Under the pieces are notes generated by a model, which had not been told where the DNA came from, did no database searches, and saw nothing but the letters and a program-made list of their open reading frames with translations. Below are positions 30,039-38,303 of a DNA stretch of 64,000 nt, one piece after another. The position numbers were made by a program, and so were the translations under genes. How positions within the stretch are numbered: position 1 is the first letter of the stretch; every line of letters starts with the position of its first letter. Source of the DNA: Nocardia anaemiae NBRC 100462 (GTDB lineage Bacteria > Actinomycetota > Actinomycetes > Mycobacteriales > Mycobacteriaceae); NCBI RefSeq assembly GCF_001612725.1, contig NZ_BDAZ01000001.1, forward strand, positions 310,001 through 374,000, given 5' to 3'.

Positions 30039-31031
30039 TCAAGCATGCGCCGGGTGTGGCGCTGCCTCGATCAAACCGTTCGCCCAGTTCACTGTCCACT
30101 GTGTCGCGGTGGTGCCATCGCCGTCCACCACGTAACCGTTGTAGAGGCTGTGCACCGGGTTGCCCACAGCGCGGACCAGGGTCAGCACGCTGCCCACAAT
30201 GTTCAGGGGACTCAACGCATCGCGCGGCGAATCGCAGATCAGATCACCCGGCGCGCAGATGGTGTAGGTGCGATCGGCGAGCGAGCCGAAACCACCCGCC
30301 CTGGCGCCGGTCATCGTGATCCCGGGCACCTTCAATCCGTTGAGCGCGATCTCGGCGCCGACTCCCGTGGGTGCGGTGCCGATCTGGATGGCCTGGCCCG
30401 GTCCGTTGTCACCGGTGCGGCGGCCGTCGGCGATCAGCATGACGCCCAGCACCTTGTCCGCGGGGACCGGCCCCTTGCCCGCGCCGATCTGGTTGGCGAT
30501 ATCGCCCGCGATCACCGCGCCCTGGGAGAACCCGGCGAGCACATAGGTGGTCAGCGGACAGTCGCGGTACCGATTCGACATCGCGTCGAGCGCACGCTGC
30601 CAGCCCTCGGAGCGGCTGTTGTTATAGGACTGCTGACCGTCCGGCGGAATCGCGATCGGATTGGAGAACTGCGCGACATACGGAACGGTGTAGACATCCA
30701 GCCGACCCTCCGGGAACTGCTGCGACACCGGCCCGGAGATGTTGAGCATCAACGAGATCGGATTGGCCGTCGGATTGTGCGGATCGTCGTTGCTATTCGA
30801 TTCCCAGGTACCGGGTATCGAAATCATCTGCACATCGGGACACCAGGCGGGCTGGGAGGTCGGCGGTGTCGGCGGCGGCTTCGGACCGGGCTTCGGCTTG
30901 CGCAGCGGACCGGCGAGCACGAACCACAGCAGCAGCGCGATGACGAGGACGAGCACCGCCACACCGATGAAGAGCAGACATCCCGCCGGTTTTCTGGACC
31001 GGCGGGAGGCCGAACCGGGACGCGCACTCAC
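30039..31031 (-). CDS. Culp6-like cutinase-family hydrolase (Rv3802c homologue)
   Basis: 330 residues. A basic N-terminus (SARPGSASRRSRKPAG) and one membrane helix (CLLFIGVAVLVLVIALLLWF) anchor it outward, followed by a Pro/Lys linker (KPKPGPKPPPTPP) and an alpha/beta hydrolase of the cutinase family. The nucleophile motif is YVLAGFSQGAV; the catalytic Asp lies in ICAPGDLICD and the His in VGNPVHSLYNGY. Paired Cys residues (WCPDV, RDCPL, ICAPGDLIC) fit cutinase disulfides. Rv3802c in M. tuberculosis is an essential phospholipase/thioesterase tied to mycolate metabolism and lies at this same place beside fadD32. Its start overlaps the upstream lipoprotein stop by 4 nt (ATGA). Confidence 0.9.
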   Translation of the reverse strand: MSARPGSASRRSRKPAGCLLFIGVAVLVLVIALLLWFVLAGPLRKPKPGPKPPPTPPTSQPAWCPDVQMISIPGTWESNSNDDPHNPTANPISLMLNISGPVSQQFPEGRLDVYTVPYVAQFSNPIAIPPDGQQSYNNSRSEGWQRALDAMSNRYRDCPLTTYVLAGFSQGAVIAGDIANQIGAGKGPVPADKVLGVMLIADGRRTGDNGPGQAIQIGTAPTGVGAEIALNGLKVPGITMTGARAGGFGSLADRTYTICAPGDLICDSPRDALSPLNIVGSVLTLVRAVGNPVHSLYNGYVVDGDGTTATQWTVNWANGLIEAAPHPAHA

Positions 31032-31543
31032 TGGCAGTACGTCGCCTTAGCCGTATCGATGTAGATCCGTCCGGCCTTGTCCACCGGCATCTTCGCCGGA
31101 TCGAAGGACGGATCCGATCCGGCCATCGCCGAGACGAAGGTCATCAGATCCTGATCGGAGGCATTCGCCGCGACGCCCTGGCAGACGTAGGAGCCGATGC
31201 TCAGCGCGATATCCGGGGTGGACGGGGTAATGCCCGCGGCCTTGAGCGCGTCGAGGAACTTCTTGTCCTTATCGGTGAGCTTCGAGGTGTCCTCGGGGAC
31301 GGCATTGGTCGGGACGGGCTGCGGACGCTCCGGCGTCGCCGTATCGGTGGGCGTCTCGGGGGCCTGCGACGGCTGGCCGGTCGCAGCGGCGCTGGTCGAG
31401 GCGGAGGTCGGCGCCACCGTCGTGGTGTGGGACAGCGTCGGCGTACTCGTGGCCGTCGAATCGTTATTGCCACAGGCGGCGAGCAAGCCGGTAGCGGCGA
31501 TCCCCACGACTACGCCGATAACCTTTCCGCGGGTCCGATGCAT
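31028..31543 (-). CDS. DUF732-domain lipoprotein
   Basis: 171 residues. The N-terminus is a lipoprotein signal (RGKVIGVVVGIAATGLLAAC) with a lipobox LAAC. A disordered Thr/Ser/Pro segment (about residues 28-85) is followed by a DUF732 domain: LTDKDKKFLDALKAAGITPS, then LSIGSYVCQGVAANASDQDL, ending TAKATYCQ, with two Cys likely forming the family's disulfide. It is exported and membrane-anchored. The stop overlaps the start of the Culp6-like gene as ATGA, so the two proteins are probably made together and may act together. The function of DUF732 is unknown. Confidence 0.88.
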   Translation of the reverse strand: MHRTRGKVIGVVVGIAATGLLAACGNNDSTATSTPTLSHTTTVAPTSASTSAAATGQPSQAPETPTDTATPERPQPVPTNAVPEDTSKLTDKDKKFLDALKAAGITPSTPDIALSIGSYVCQGVAANASDQDLMTFVSAMAGSDPSFDPAKMPVDKAGRIYIDTAKATYCQ

Positions 31544-31645
31544 GAATTCGTGTCCTCGATCTGTTCGCTAAGGGGTCGGGTCGCCACCCAGGCTAGAGGA
31601 AAGCCAACCATAGGTGCAGTCGGCCATCAAACAGACCGTTTGGAA

Positions 31646-33523
31646 TCAAATGCCGTGCACCTCGGGTTTGCCATCGCGCACGGTGATGAATCCGGTCTGG
31701 AAATTCTGCTGGGTGCCGCCGGGAATGGCGAATTCGTCACTCGTCGGATACCCGAGCCTGCCGTTCTCATAGCCGAGCACCGACCACATATCCATGATCG
31801 GCCCCGAACGCACCGGCCACGCACCCGAGAGCGGGCTCCAGTAGATATTGCCGCCCTCGAACTTGCTGTAGCGGCCGAAATCCTTGCTCGGGGCCTCGTC
31901 GGCGGTGGGGAAACCGAGTTGGCTGTTCTCATAACCCAATTCGGCGTACTTGCCGAGGATCATCCCCTGCACGTGATGCACGCCGGTCTTCGCGCTGTAG
32001 TAGAACGGGCCGTTTTCGAAGGACTGGACCACACCGTCCCTATTGGGGACCTTGGTCTCCGGTCCGGTGGGATATCCGGCCGGGCCACGCTCGAAGCCCT
32101 GCCCGCCCCATTCGTCGAGAATCGCGCCACGCACCACCTGGGCGCCGGTCCGCGACGTCCAGTAGAGCAGGCCGTTCCGGAAGGCCTGCATGCGTCCGCG
32201 GCCATCCGGCAGCCCGCGTTCGTCATCGGTGGGCAAGCCGAGCGAACCGCTCGGGCCGAGCGCGGCCTGGTAGCCGCCGCCGATCATGCCCCCGACCGGG
32301 TGCGCACCGTCGGCCTGCGAATAGAAGACCCGGCCGCCCTTGAAGTCCTGCGCGATGCCGCCCGGCACCTGGTACTCACCGGTCAGGCATTCGCCGAGCC
32401 AGCCGTTGCCGCCAGCCAGCGCGGCGATCGCGCCACCGGTCTGACACGCCGGTTTATTCGGATCGACCCCGAGTGCGGCGGCGGCCTGCGGCCAGGACTG
32501 GCGCATTTCGAAATCCCAGTACGGCCACGAATGTGTCCCGGAGGGACGGTAATTCACCTGCGCGGGGATGGATAGCTTGGCGAGTTTGGTGACGAAGTTC
32601 TGCGAGGTCAGCCTGGACAGGATCTCCAAACCCATGCCCGCGTAATTGGTGCTGACCCCGGGAATGCCACTGGCCTGGTCGAATGGTCCGATCGAGCCGT
32701 TACCGCTGGAGATATACAGGCTGACACCCTTGAGCTTGTCCGCCAACGCGTACGGGTCGTGACTCTCCCATTCCGGACCGCCCGGCGGACCCCACATGGC
32801 GGTCGAATCGAATCCGCCCGCATCGTGCATGGCGTACTGGATCGCCTGCGGCATGCCGAGAGTGGTCGTGGTCAGCACACCGGAGTACGACGCGGCGTAT
32901 TTCGCGAAGTTCGGGTTGCGCCCGGCCAGGAACATCGCGGCCGTGCCACCCATCGAAATGCCTTCCATGCCACGCACATCCGTGGTCCGCCACTGACTCT
33001 CGAGCAGCGGCGGAAGTTCCTTAGTGAGGAAGGTTTCCCACTTGTAGTTGCGACCGTTGTCCGGCTGCAGCCAGTCGGAATAGAAGCTGGATTGACCGCC
33101 GATCGGCAGCACCACCGTGATGTTCTTATCGGCGTAGAAATCCACCGCACCGGCGTCGTGGGTCCAGCCGCTCTCCTCATCGGTGGCGCGCAGACCGTCG
33201 AGCATGAACAGCGCCGGAAACCTGGCCTCCGGGTGCGTGTTCCAATCCCGGGCCAGCAGCAGCTGCACCTGGATGGGTGTGGCCATCGACGGCGAATTGA
33301 TCCACAGCGCGACCCGCCGATCGGTCAGCCACACCACCCGCTGCACCGTCGCGCCGACGGCCGAGGCGGCGGCGGGCTGGGCGTTTGCCGGTGGAGTCGC
33401 CGGGGAAATACTGGATGCGAGTGGGATCACGAGGGCGGTTGCGAGCATCGCGACCCGACCGCGGGTCACACGTCCGCCACGCCGCCCGCGCCGCCCCCAG
33501 CTTCCGAATGCAAGTCCTGCCAC
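31646..33523 (-). CDS. Antigen 85-like mycolyltransferase with C-terminal LGFP repeats
   Basis: 625 residues from GTG 33523 (TAGGAAA upstream). A signal peptide ends near PPANAQ. Residues about 55-345 are an esterase-D/antigen 85 domain: LFMLDGLRATDEESGWTHDA, VLPIGGQSSFYSDW, GISMGG with Ser190, and the late His in SGTHSWPYW; the Glu probably lies in GLEILSRL. The C-terminal 250 or so residues contain about five LGFP-type repeats (SLGLPTDDERGLPDGRGRMQ, AGYPTGPETKVPNRDG, QLGFPTADEA, RLGYPTSDEF). LGFP repeats are thought to tether enzymes to the wall arabinan/mycolate layer, as in corynebacterial PS1-type proteins. It transfers mycolates between trehalose and arabinan, in the periplasm. Confidence 0.92.
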   Translation of the reverse strand: MAGLAFGSWGRRGRRGGRVTRGRVAMLATALVIPLASSISPATPPANAQPAAASAVGATVQRVVWLTDRRVALWINSPSMATPIQVQLLLARDWNTHPEARFPALFMLDGLRATDEESGWTHDAGAVDFYADKNITVVLPIGGQSSFYSDWLQPDNGRNYKWETFLTKELPPLLESQWRTTDVRGMEGISMGGTAAMFLAGRNPNFAKYAASYSGVLTTTTLGMPQAIQYAMHDAGGFDSTAMWGPPGGPEWESHDPYALADKLKGVSLYISSGNGSIGPFDQASGIPGVSTNYAGMGLEILSRLTSQNFVTKLAKLSIPAQVNYRPSGTHSWPYWDFEMRQSWPQAAAALGVDPNKPACQTGGAIAALAGGNGWLGECLTGEYQVPGGIAQDFKGGRVFYSQADGAHPVGGMIGGGYQAALGPSGSLGLPTDDERGLPDGRGRMQAFRNGLLYWTSRTGAQVVRGAILDEWGGQGFERGPAGYPTGPETKVPNRDGVVQSFENGPFYYSAKTGVHHVQGMILGKYAELGYENSQLGFPTADEAPSKDFGRYSKFEGGNIYWSPLSGAWPVRSGPIMDMWSVLGYENGRLGYPTSDEFAIPGGTQQNFQTGFITVRDGKPEVHGI

Positions 33524-33597
33524 AAGTGTTTCCTACCCCGGTTGCGGTGCGGTTGCGGGTAAGACACGCGGACAGGCTTATCCGCCAGGCGAATGCG

Positions 33598-33639
33598 AAC
33601 GGCGCCGCCCGCTTCCGTTCGGAAGCAGACGGCGCCGTT
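33598..33639 (-). terminator. Composite hairpin downstream of fbp gene
   Basis: AACGGCGCCG (33598-33607) pairs with CGGCGCCGTT (33630-33639). Inside it GCTTCC (33611-33616) pairs with GGAAGC (33621-33626). It lies 19 nt beyond the stop of the antigen 85 gene at 33659. Confidence 0.7.
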
Positions 33640-33658
33640 GGGCGTCTAGACCCTTAGG

Positions 33659-34696
33659 TCACCAACCGCCGGTGGCGTCGAGGATGCCGTTGTGGGCATT
33701 CCACAGCTCACCCTCCCAGTACTTCCACGAGTGGGTACCCGAGGCCGGGAAATCGAATGTTGCCGGAATGCCGAGCGAAGACAGGCGAGCCTGGAACGCA
33801 CGGGTGTTGACCAGCGACAGCGCCTCCAGCGCCATACCGTTGGCGGTGTTGAAGTAGCCAACGGCCGAGTTCGGGTTGTCGTACTGACCCGGCAGACCGC
33901 TGGCCGCCGAGATGTACATCGGCAGACCACGCAGCTGCGGCGCGAAGACGAACGGGTCCATCCGCAGCCACTGCGAGCTCCACGGCGCGGCCATCGAGTC
34001 GACGTTGTAGCGGCCCGCGTCCAGCATCGCGATGCGGATCGCCTCACGCATGCCCGGCGCGGAGATGTTCAGGTAGCCGGAGAAGGACGCGGCGTACTTG
34101 AACTGGTCGCGGTGGTAGGCGGCCAGCGCCAGCGCGGCGGAGCCACCCATCGAGAGGCCGACAACCGCGTTGTTGGTGCGCGACACTCCGTAGCCCTCGA
34201 GGAAGGCGGGGAGTTCCTTGGTCAGGAAGGTCTCCCACTTGTAGGTGGTCTTCTGGCCGTTGGTGTTGCTCGGCGCGTACCAGTCGGCGTAGAAGCTCGA
34301 CTGACCGCCGACCGGCATGATCAGCGAGATGTTGTCGTTGCCGAACTGCTGGAGGGCGTTGGTCTCGAACGACCAGGCATTGCGGTCGTCACGAGCACGC
34401 AGACCATCGAGCAGGTAGAGCGCCGCATTACCGCCGCGCGCCGCCCACTGCACCTGGACCTTGATCGGACCCATCTGCGAAGGGACCATCAGATCCTCGA
34501 AGCCGCCCGACGGCGTCCGCAGCGCGGGGCCGTGCACCGGCGCGGCCAAGGCAACGGTCGGGCCCGTCACACCTGCGGCGATCGGTAGCGCCAACGCAGC
34601 GGCACCGACAGCCAGAATTCGATTCCGCCAACCACGAGGGGTGCCTCGCCGTCCCGACTTGGTTCTCTTCGGCGCGGCCGCCCTGCCGAAACGCAT
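33659..34696 (-). CDS. fbp: Antigen 85 family mycolyltransferase
   Basis: 345 residues with a Sec signal peptide (RNRILAVGAAALALPIAAGV ... ALAAP). It transfers mycolic acid from trehalose monomycolate to arabinan or to another TMM. Motifs: FEDLMVPSQMGPIKVQVQW, ALYLLDGLRARDDRNAWSFE, SLIMPVGGQSSFYADWYAPS, VVGLSMGGSAALALAAYHRD (Ser182), a Glu in NGMALEALSLVNTRAFQ, and His in SGTHSWKYW. All triad residues are present. It is the most compact of the tandem copies and has its own terminator, so it is likely a separate transcription unit. Which of FbpA/B/C it matches cannot be told, because the copies here appear to be a lineage-specific expansion. Confidence 0.93.
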   Translation of the reverse strand: MRFGRAAAPKRTKSGRRGTPRGWRNRILAVGAAALALPIAAGVTGPTVALAAPVHGPALRTPSGGFEDLMVPSQMGPIKVQVQWAARGGNAALYLLDGLRARDDRNAWSFETNALQQFGNDNISLIMPVGGQSSFYADWYAPSNTNGQKTTYKWETFLTKELPAFLEGYGVSRTNNAVVGLSMGGSAALALAAYHRDQFKYAASFSGYLNISAPGMREAIRIAMLDAGRYNVDSMAAPWSSQWLRMDPFVFAPQLRGLPMYISAASGLPGQYDNPNSAVGYFNTANGMALEALSLVNTRAFQARLSSLGIPATFDFPASGTHSWKYWEGELWNAHNGILDATGGW

Positions 34697-34999
34697 GAAT
34701 CCTGCTCTCTTTCTGCTGTTGTGGTGTCGCCCGTTGCCCTTGCGGGCCGGGCGACACCCGTGCTGCCAACGAGACGCGCGTCACATTGCGAACCGGTACC
34801 CGACATTCCGGCACAACGGACGGCGCTACAACGATCTGGTCACACTTGCGCTCGCTGGAGGTTATTCGACGTGCGAAGCCTTAGCAAGACCGGGGTATTC
34901 GAGTGACCGAATTCCGCCCGTTCACAAGCTGTGATCGTGCGGTGACCCTATCGCGTTCGCCCGGAGATGTCGTGTCGGAACGGGAATTTCGGACAAAGA

Positions 35000-35252
35000 T
35001 TAGGGGGTCACTAGGGAGTGGCGAATCCGGTCCTGGCGATAGGCCGCGAGGGCCAGCGCGGCGCTGCCGCCCACGGACAGGCAGACACCATTGCCGTACG
35101 GGTGGAAGCCGAGCCGGTCCCGCAGTGCCCAGCGCAGACTGTGGCGTCCGACGGCGTGGGTGTCTGCTGGCCGCTGGTATGGCTAGGAAGCACCCAGTCC
35201 GAATACAAATCGGGTTGCCCGCCGACGGCATCACAACGCCAACGCGAGCGCT
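35000..35252 (-). pseudogene. Decayed antigen 85 gene fragment
   Basis: On the minus strand three reading frames together resemble the central part of the neighbouring mycolyltransferases: VGVVMPSAG (compare NVVMPVGG), then GGQPDLYSDWVLPS (compare GGMSSFYADWNAPS), then WALRDRLGFHPYGNGVCLSV followed by GGSAALALAAYRQDRIRHS before a stop at 35000-35002 (compare NALRDRLGFNPNRNGVFGLSMGG). Two frameshifts, a shortened middle, CLSVGG for GLSMGG and loss of both ends show that it is not functional. The flanks 34697-34999 and 35253-35581 hold no recognisable gene. Confidence 0.75.
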
Positions 35253-35581
35253 GCTGCGACTGCCGCAGCCATCCACGGGCAACGATTCCGCGAGCCCGCA
35301 TCGATTCCACCCTTCGCCCGACGAGCACCTTCGCTCACAACTTGTCGTGCATGATGATCGACACGCGGCACCGACGCTTCCCGCGCGACGATCTCGGCGT
35401 TATCGCCCTTTTATTGACAATCTCTGTACAGCACCGGAACGAAAAGCCGCCGTTATGCCGGACCGTGATGCACCGGAGAATTGTCGCGGCGGACTCCGAC
35501 TATCCACCGAAACCATGGGGCACCGAACCGAAAAACTTTTCCAGCGACCAACCAGCCAACACGGATAAACCGGACGAACAA

Positions 35582-35610
35582 ACGGACCGCCTGATGCCCA
35601 GGCGGTCCGT
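35582..35610 (-). terminator. 12-bp hairpin downstream of fbp gene
   Basis: ACGGACCGCCTG (35582-35593) pairs exactly with CAGGCGGTCCGT (35599-35610). On the minus strand TTGTTCG follows. It lies 13 nt beyond the stop of the mycolyltransferase at 35624. Confidence 0.8.
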
Positions 35611-35623
35611 TCGATGCGTAGAA

Positions 35624-36673
35624 CTAACCGATGTTGGCGGACAGATCCGGGAGCATCCGGACGGCCTCGTCGGTCCAGTTGTTCCAGGCATGGATGCCAT
35701 AGGCCGGGAAATCATAGACGGCATTGCCGCCACCCAGCGTCGCCATGCGCACCTGGAAGGCCCGAGTGTTGGCCAACGCCAACGCCTCCAGCCCCATGCC
35801 GTTGAGCGTGTTGATACTCGGGCCGTCCTGTGCGGTCGGCAAGCCACTCGCCGCGGCGATCCACAGCCTGGTGCCGTTGCGGACCAGATTGGGTGCGAAG
35901 ACGAACGGATCCATGCGCAGCCACTGCGGACCCCACGGCGGTGCCATCGCGTCCACGTTGTAGCCGCCCGCGTCGAGCATGGCCATCCGGATGGCCTCGC
36001 GCATGCCGGGCGCGGAGATGTTCAGGTAGCCGGAGTACGCACCGGCGAAGCTGAACTGGTCCGGGTGGTAGGCCGAGAGCGTCAGCGCCGCGCTGCCGCC
36101 CATGGACAGCCCGAACACGCCGTTGCGGTTCGGATTGAAGCCCAACCGATCCCGCAGCGCGTTGCGCAGGTCGCTGGTGAGGAAGGTTTCCCACTGGTAC
36201 CGGTAGCTCTTGCCTGGGCCGCCCGCGAATGCGGTCGAACCGTTGCCCGCCGCGACGCCGAAGAACTCGCTCGGCGCATTCCAGTCGGCATAGAAGCTCG
36301 ACATACCACCGACCGGCATGACGACGTTGATATTCCAGCTCGCCAGCAGCTGGGGTACATCGGTCTCGATCTCCCAGCCGCTCAACGTCTCCGGGGCACG
36401 CATGCCGTCCAGTACGTAGACGACGCGATTGGTATTGCCGTCGGCGGCGCGCAGCACCCGGGACTTGATCGGGCCCATGGCCGAGTCGACCCAGAAGTCG
36501 AAGGCCGCCGGGTTGAAGCCCGCCGATGCGGTGGCGCCGCTGCCCGCCACGGAGATTCCGAGCGGTAACAGCATGGCCGTCGCCACGCCGAATACCAATT
36601 TCCTCACCCAGCGCCCCGAGGCGGATCCCGGGTTCCGACGCGGGGGCCTACGTTTCCAGCGCACACTTCGCAT
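35624..36673 (-). CDS. fbp: Antigen 85 family mycolyltransferase
   Basis: 349 residues from ATG 36673 (AAAGG upstream; an ATG at 36754 would add an unlikely 27-residue leader). A basic signal peptide (MRSVRWKRRPPRRNPGSASG, then the hydrophobic core VFGVATAMLLPLGISVAGS). The mature domain begins FNPAAFDFWVDSAMGPIKSR. Triad: Ser190 in GVFGLSMGG, Glu in MGLEALALANTRAFQ, His in YGIHAWNNW. A loop after the ADWNAPSEF strand is Gly/Ser-rich (GVAAGNGSTAFAGGPG). It ends LPDLSANIG, the same as its upstream neighbour, so the two are recent paralogues. Mycolate transfer in the periplasm. Confidence 0.93.
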   Translation of the reverse strand: MRSVRWKRRPPRRNPGSASGRWVRKLVFGVATAMLLPLGISVAGSGATASAGFNPAAFDFWVDSAMGPIKSRVLRAADGNTNRVVYVLDGMRAPETLSGWEIETDVPQLLASWNINVVMPVGGMSSFYADWNAPSEFFGVAAGNGSTAFAGGPGKSYRYQWETFLTSDLRNALRDRLGFNPNRNGVFGLSMGGSAALTLSAYHPDQFSFAGAYSGYLNISAPGMREAIRMAMLDAGGYNVDAMAPPWGPQWLRMDPFVFAPNLVRNGTRLWIAAASGLPTAQDGPSINTLNGMGLEALALANTRAFQVRMATLGGGNAVYDFPAYGIHAWNNWTDEAVRMLPDLSANIG

Positions 36674-36925
36674 TCGACTCGACCTTTCTTTCGGACGGCC
36701 AGTCAGCAAACTGTAAGCAACTTCAACTGGCCCCCTCATCGGGCATAAAGTCACACCGTCCTACCCAAATCGGACGTATCGACCTCTATGCATGTTCTCC
36801 GTACATCAATCGCCAGCGAATGCTTCTATGTTGCTGGAAGGTGATCCACCCCACAACTACTGAAGGCATCCAGCAGCTGATTCGTTGTCAATGGGGGTGT
36901 CGGACGGATACGAGCAAAACAAAAA

Positions 36926-36953
36926 CCGCCTGGCGTGCGAACACGCCAGGCGG
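36926..36953 (-). terminator. Strong rho-independent-type terminator
   Basis: CCGCCTGGCGTG (36926-36937) pairs exactly with CACGCCAGGCGG (36942-36953), loop 4 nt. On the minus strand it is followed by TTTTTGTTTTGCTCG, a classical T-tract. It lies 19 nt past the stop of the mycolyltransferase at 36973. Confidence 0.9.
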
Positions 36954-36972
36954 TTTCGAGAGGGTGCTGGTT

Positions 36973-38064
36973 TTACCCGATGTTGGCGGAGAGATCCGGG
37001 ATCATGCGGTAGACCTCGGCCTCCCAGTTGTGCCAGTTGTGGATGCCGACGGACGGGAAGCTGTAGGTGACATTCTGCGCACCGAGTGTCGCCATCCGAA
37101 CCTGGAAGGCCCGGGTGTTGACCAGTGCGAGCGCCTCCAGCGGCGTGCCCTGCACGATGTCGATCGGCGAGCTCGCATCGGCCGGACCGGGCAGTGCACT
37201 ACCGGCGGCCACCCAGAGCCTGGTGCCGTTCTGGATCAGGCGCGGCGCGAAGACGAACGGGTCCATGCGCAGCCACTGCGGGCCCCACGGCGGCGCCATC
37301 GCGTCGATGTTGTAGCCGCCCGCGCTGATCATCGCGACGCGCAGCGCCTCGCGCATACCCGGCGCGGAGATGTTCAGGTAGCCGGAGTACGAACCGGCAT
37401 AGACGAACTGGTCCGGGTGGTAGGCCGAGAGCGTCAGCGCCGCGCTGCCGCCCATGGACAGGCCGAAGACGCCATTGCGGGTGGGGCTGAAGCCGAGGCG
37501 ATCACGCAAGGCATTGCGCAGATCGCTGGTCAGGAAGGTCTCCCACTTGTAGGTGTTCGACTTGCCGAGGGTCTCGTTCCAACCCGAGGAGCCGGTCATC
37601 GCGGATCCGGAGGACGAACCGTTGGCCGAACCCGACGAACCGGTGCTCAGGCCGAGGAAGTTACCCGGCGCGTTCCAGTCCGCGTAGAAGCTGGACGGGC
37701 CGCCGACCGGCATGACCACATTGATATTCCACTTGGTCAGCTCACGGGCGACCTCGGTCTCGATCTCCCAACCGTTCAGGTCACCGCGGGCCCGCATACC
37801 GTCCAGCGCGTAGACCACGCGTCCGGTATTGCCGTCCGCGGCCCGGAAGATCCGCGACTTGATCGGACCCATGCTGGAGTCGACCCAGAAATCGAAGCCG
37901 TCCGGGTTGAACGCAGCCGACGCGGAACCCGCCGGACCTGCTACTGACACCCCGAGCGGCAGCAAGATAGCCAGCGACATCAGCACCGACCGCTTGAGCC
38001 ATGAACCGGCTCTACGGGTTTTCAGACGTCCATTCTGCGTCCTTCGCCCGAACACGCCTCGCAT
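36973..38064 (-). CDS. fbp: Antigen 85 family mycolyltransferase with Ser-rich loop
   Basis: 363 residues with a Sec signal peptide (SVLMSLAILLPLGVSVAG ... SASA). The mature part begins FNPDGFDFWVDSSMGPIKSR. Triad: Ser203 in GVFGLSMGG, Glu in TPLEALALVNTRAFQ, His in VGIHNWHNW. Compared with the paralogue at 35624, the loop after ADWNAPGNF is expanded by a low-complexity Gly/Ser stretch of about 25 residues (LSTGSSGSANGSSSGSAM), near the entrance to the active site. It shares the C-terminus DLSANIG with that paralogue. Its own strong terminator follows, so each tandem copy looks separately transcribed. Function: mycolyl transfer to trehalose monomycolate or arabinan. Confidence 0.93.
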   Translation of the reverse strand: MRGVFGRRTQNGRLKTRRAGSWLKRSVLMSLAILLPLGVSVAGPAGSASAAFNPDGFDFWVDSSMGPIKSRIFRAADGNTGRVVYALDGMRARGDLNGWEIETEVARELTKWNINVVMPVGGPSSFYADWNAPGNFLGLSTGSSGSANGSSSGSAMTGSSGWNETLGKSNTYKWETFLTSDLRNALRDRLGFSPTRNGVFGLSMGGSAALTLSAYHPDQFVYAGSYSGYLNISAPGMREALRVAMISAGGYNIDAMAPPWGPQWLRMDPFVFAPRLIQNGTRLWVAAGSALPGPADASSPIDIVQGTPLEALALVNTRAFQVRMATLGAQNVTYSFPSVGIHNWHNWEAEVYRMIPDLSANIG

Positions 38065-38303
38065 CTGGTTTTCGGCCTTTCGTTATGCGGTCGTACTTCG
38101 ACCGCGTCTCTACGTTGACCACTGGATGGGCCCATGTCGAATCGGACGCCCCAACGGGCGTTCCCACGTACCATATCGCTTCATCGATGCGGTGGCGTTA
38201 TCAAAAAGAGATAAAGCGATATGCGCCACGTTTATCTGCCCAGGTCCGTGAAAGAACTGGGGCCCATGGAGATCTATGGGTCCCATGTGACTGGAGGTGC
38301 ATC

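Noticed and set aside
34903..35568. Plus-strand open frame over the antigen 85 remnant
   Set aside because: The recognisable protein similarity is on the minus strand; the plus-strand frame is its shadow.
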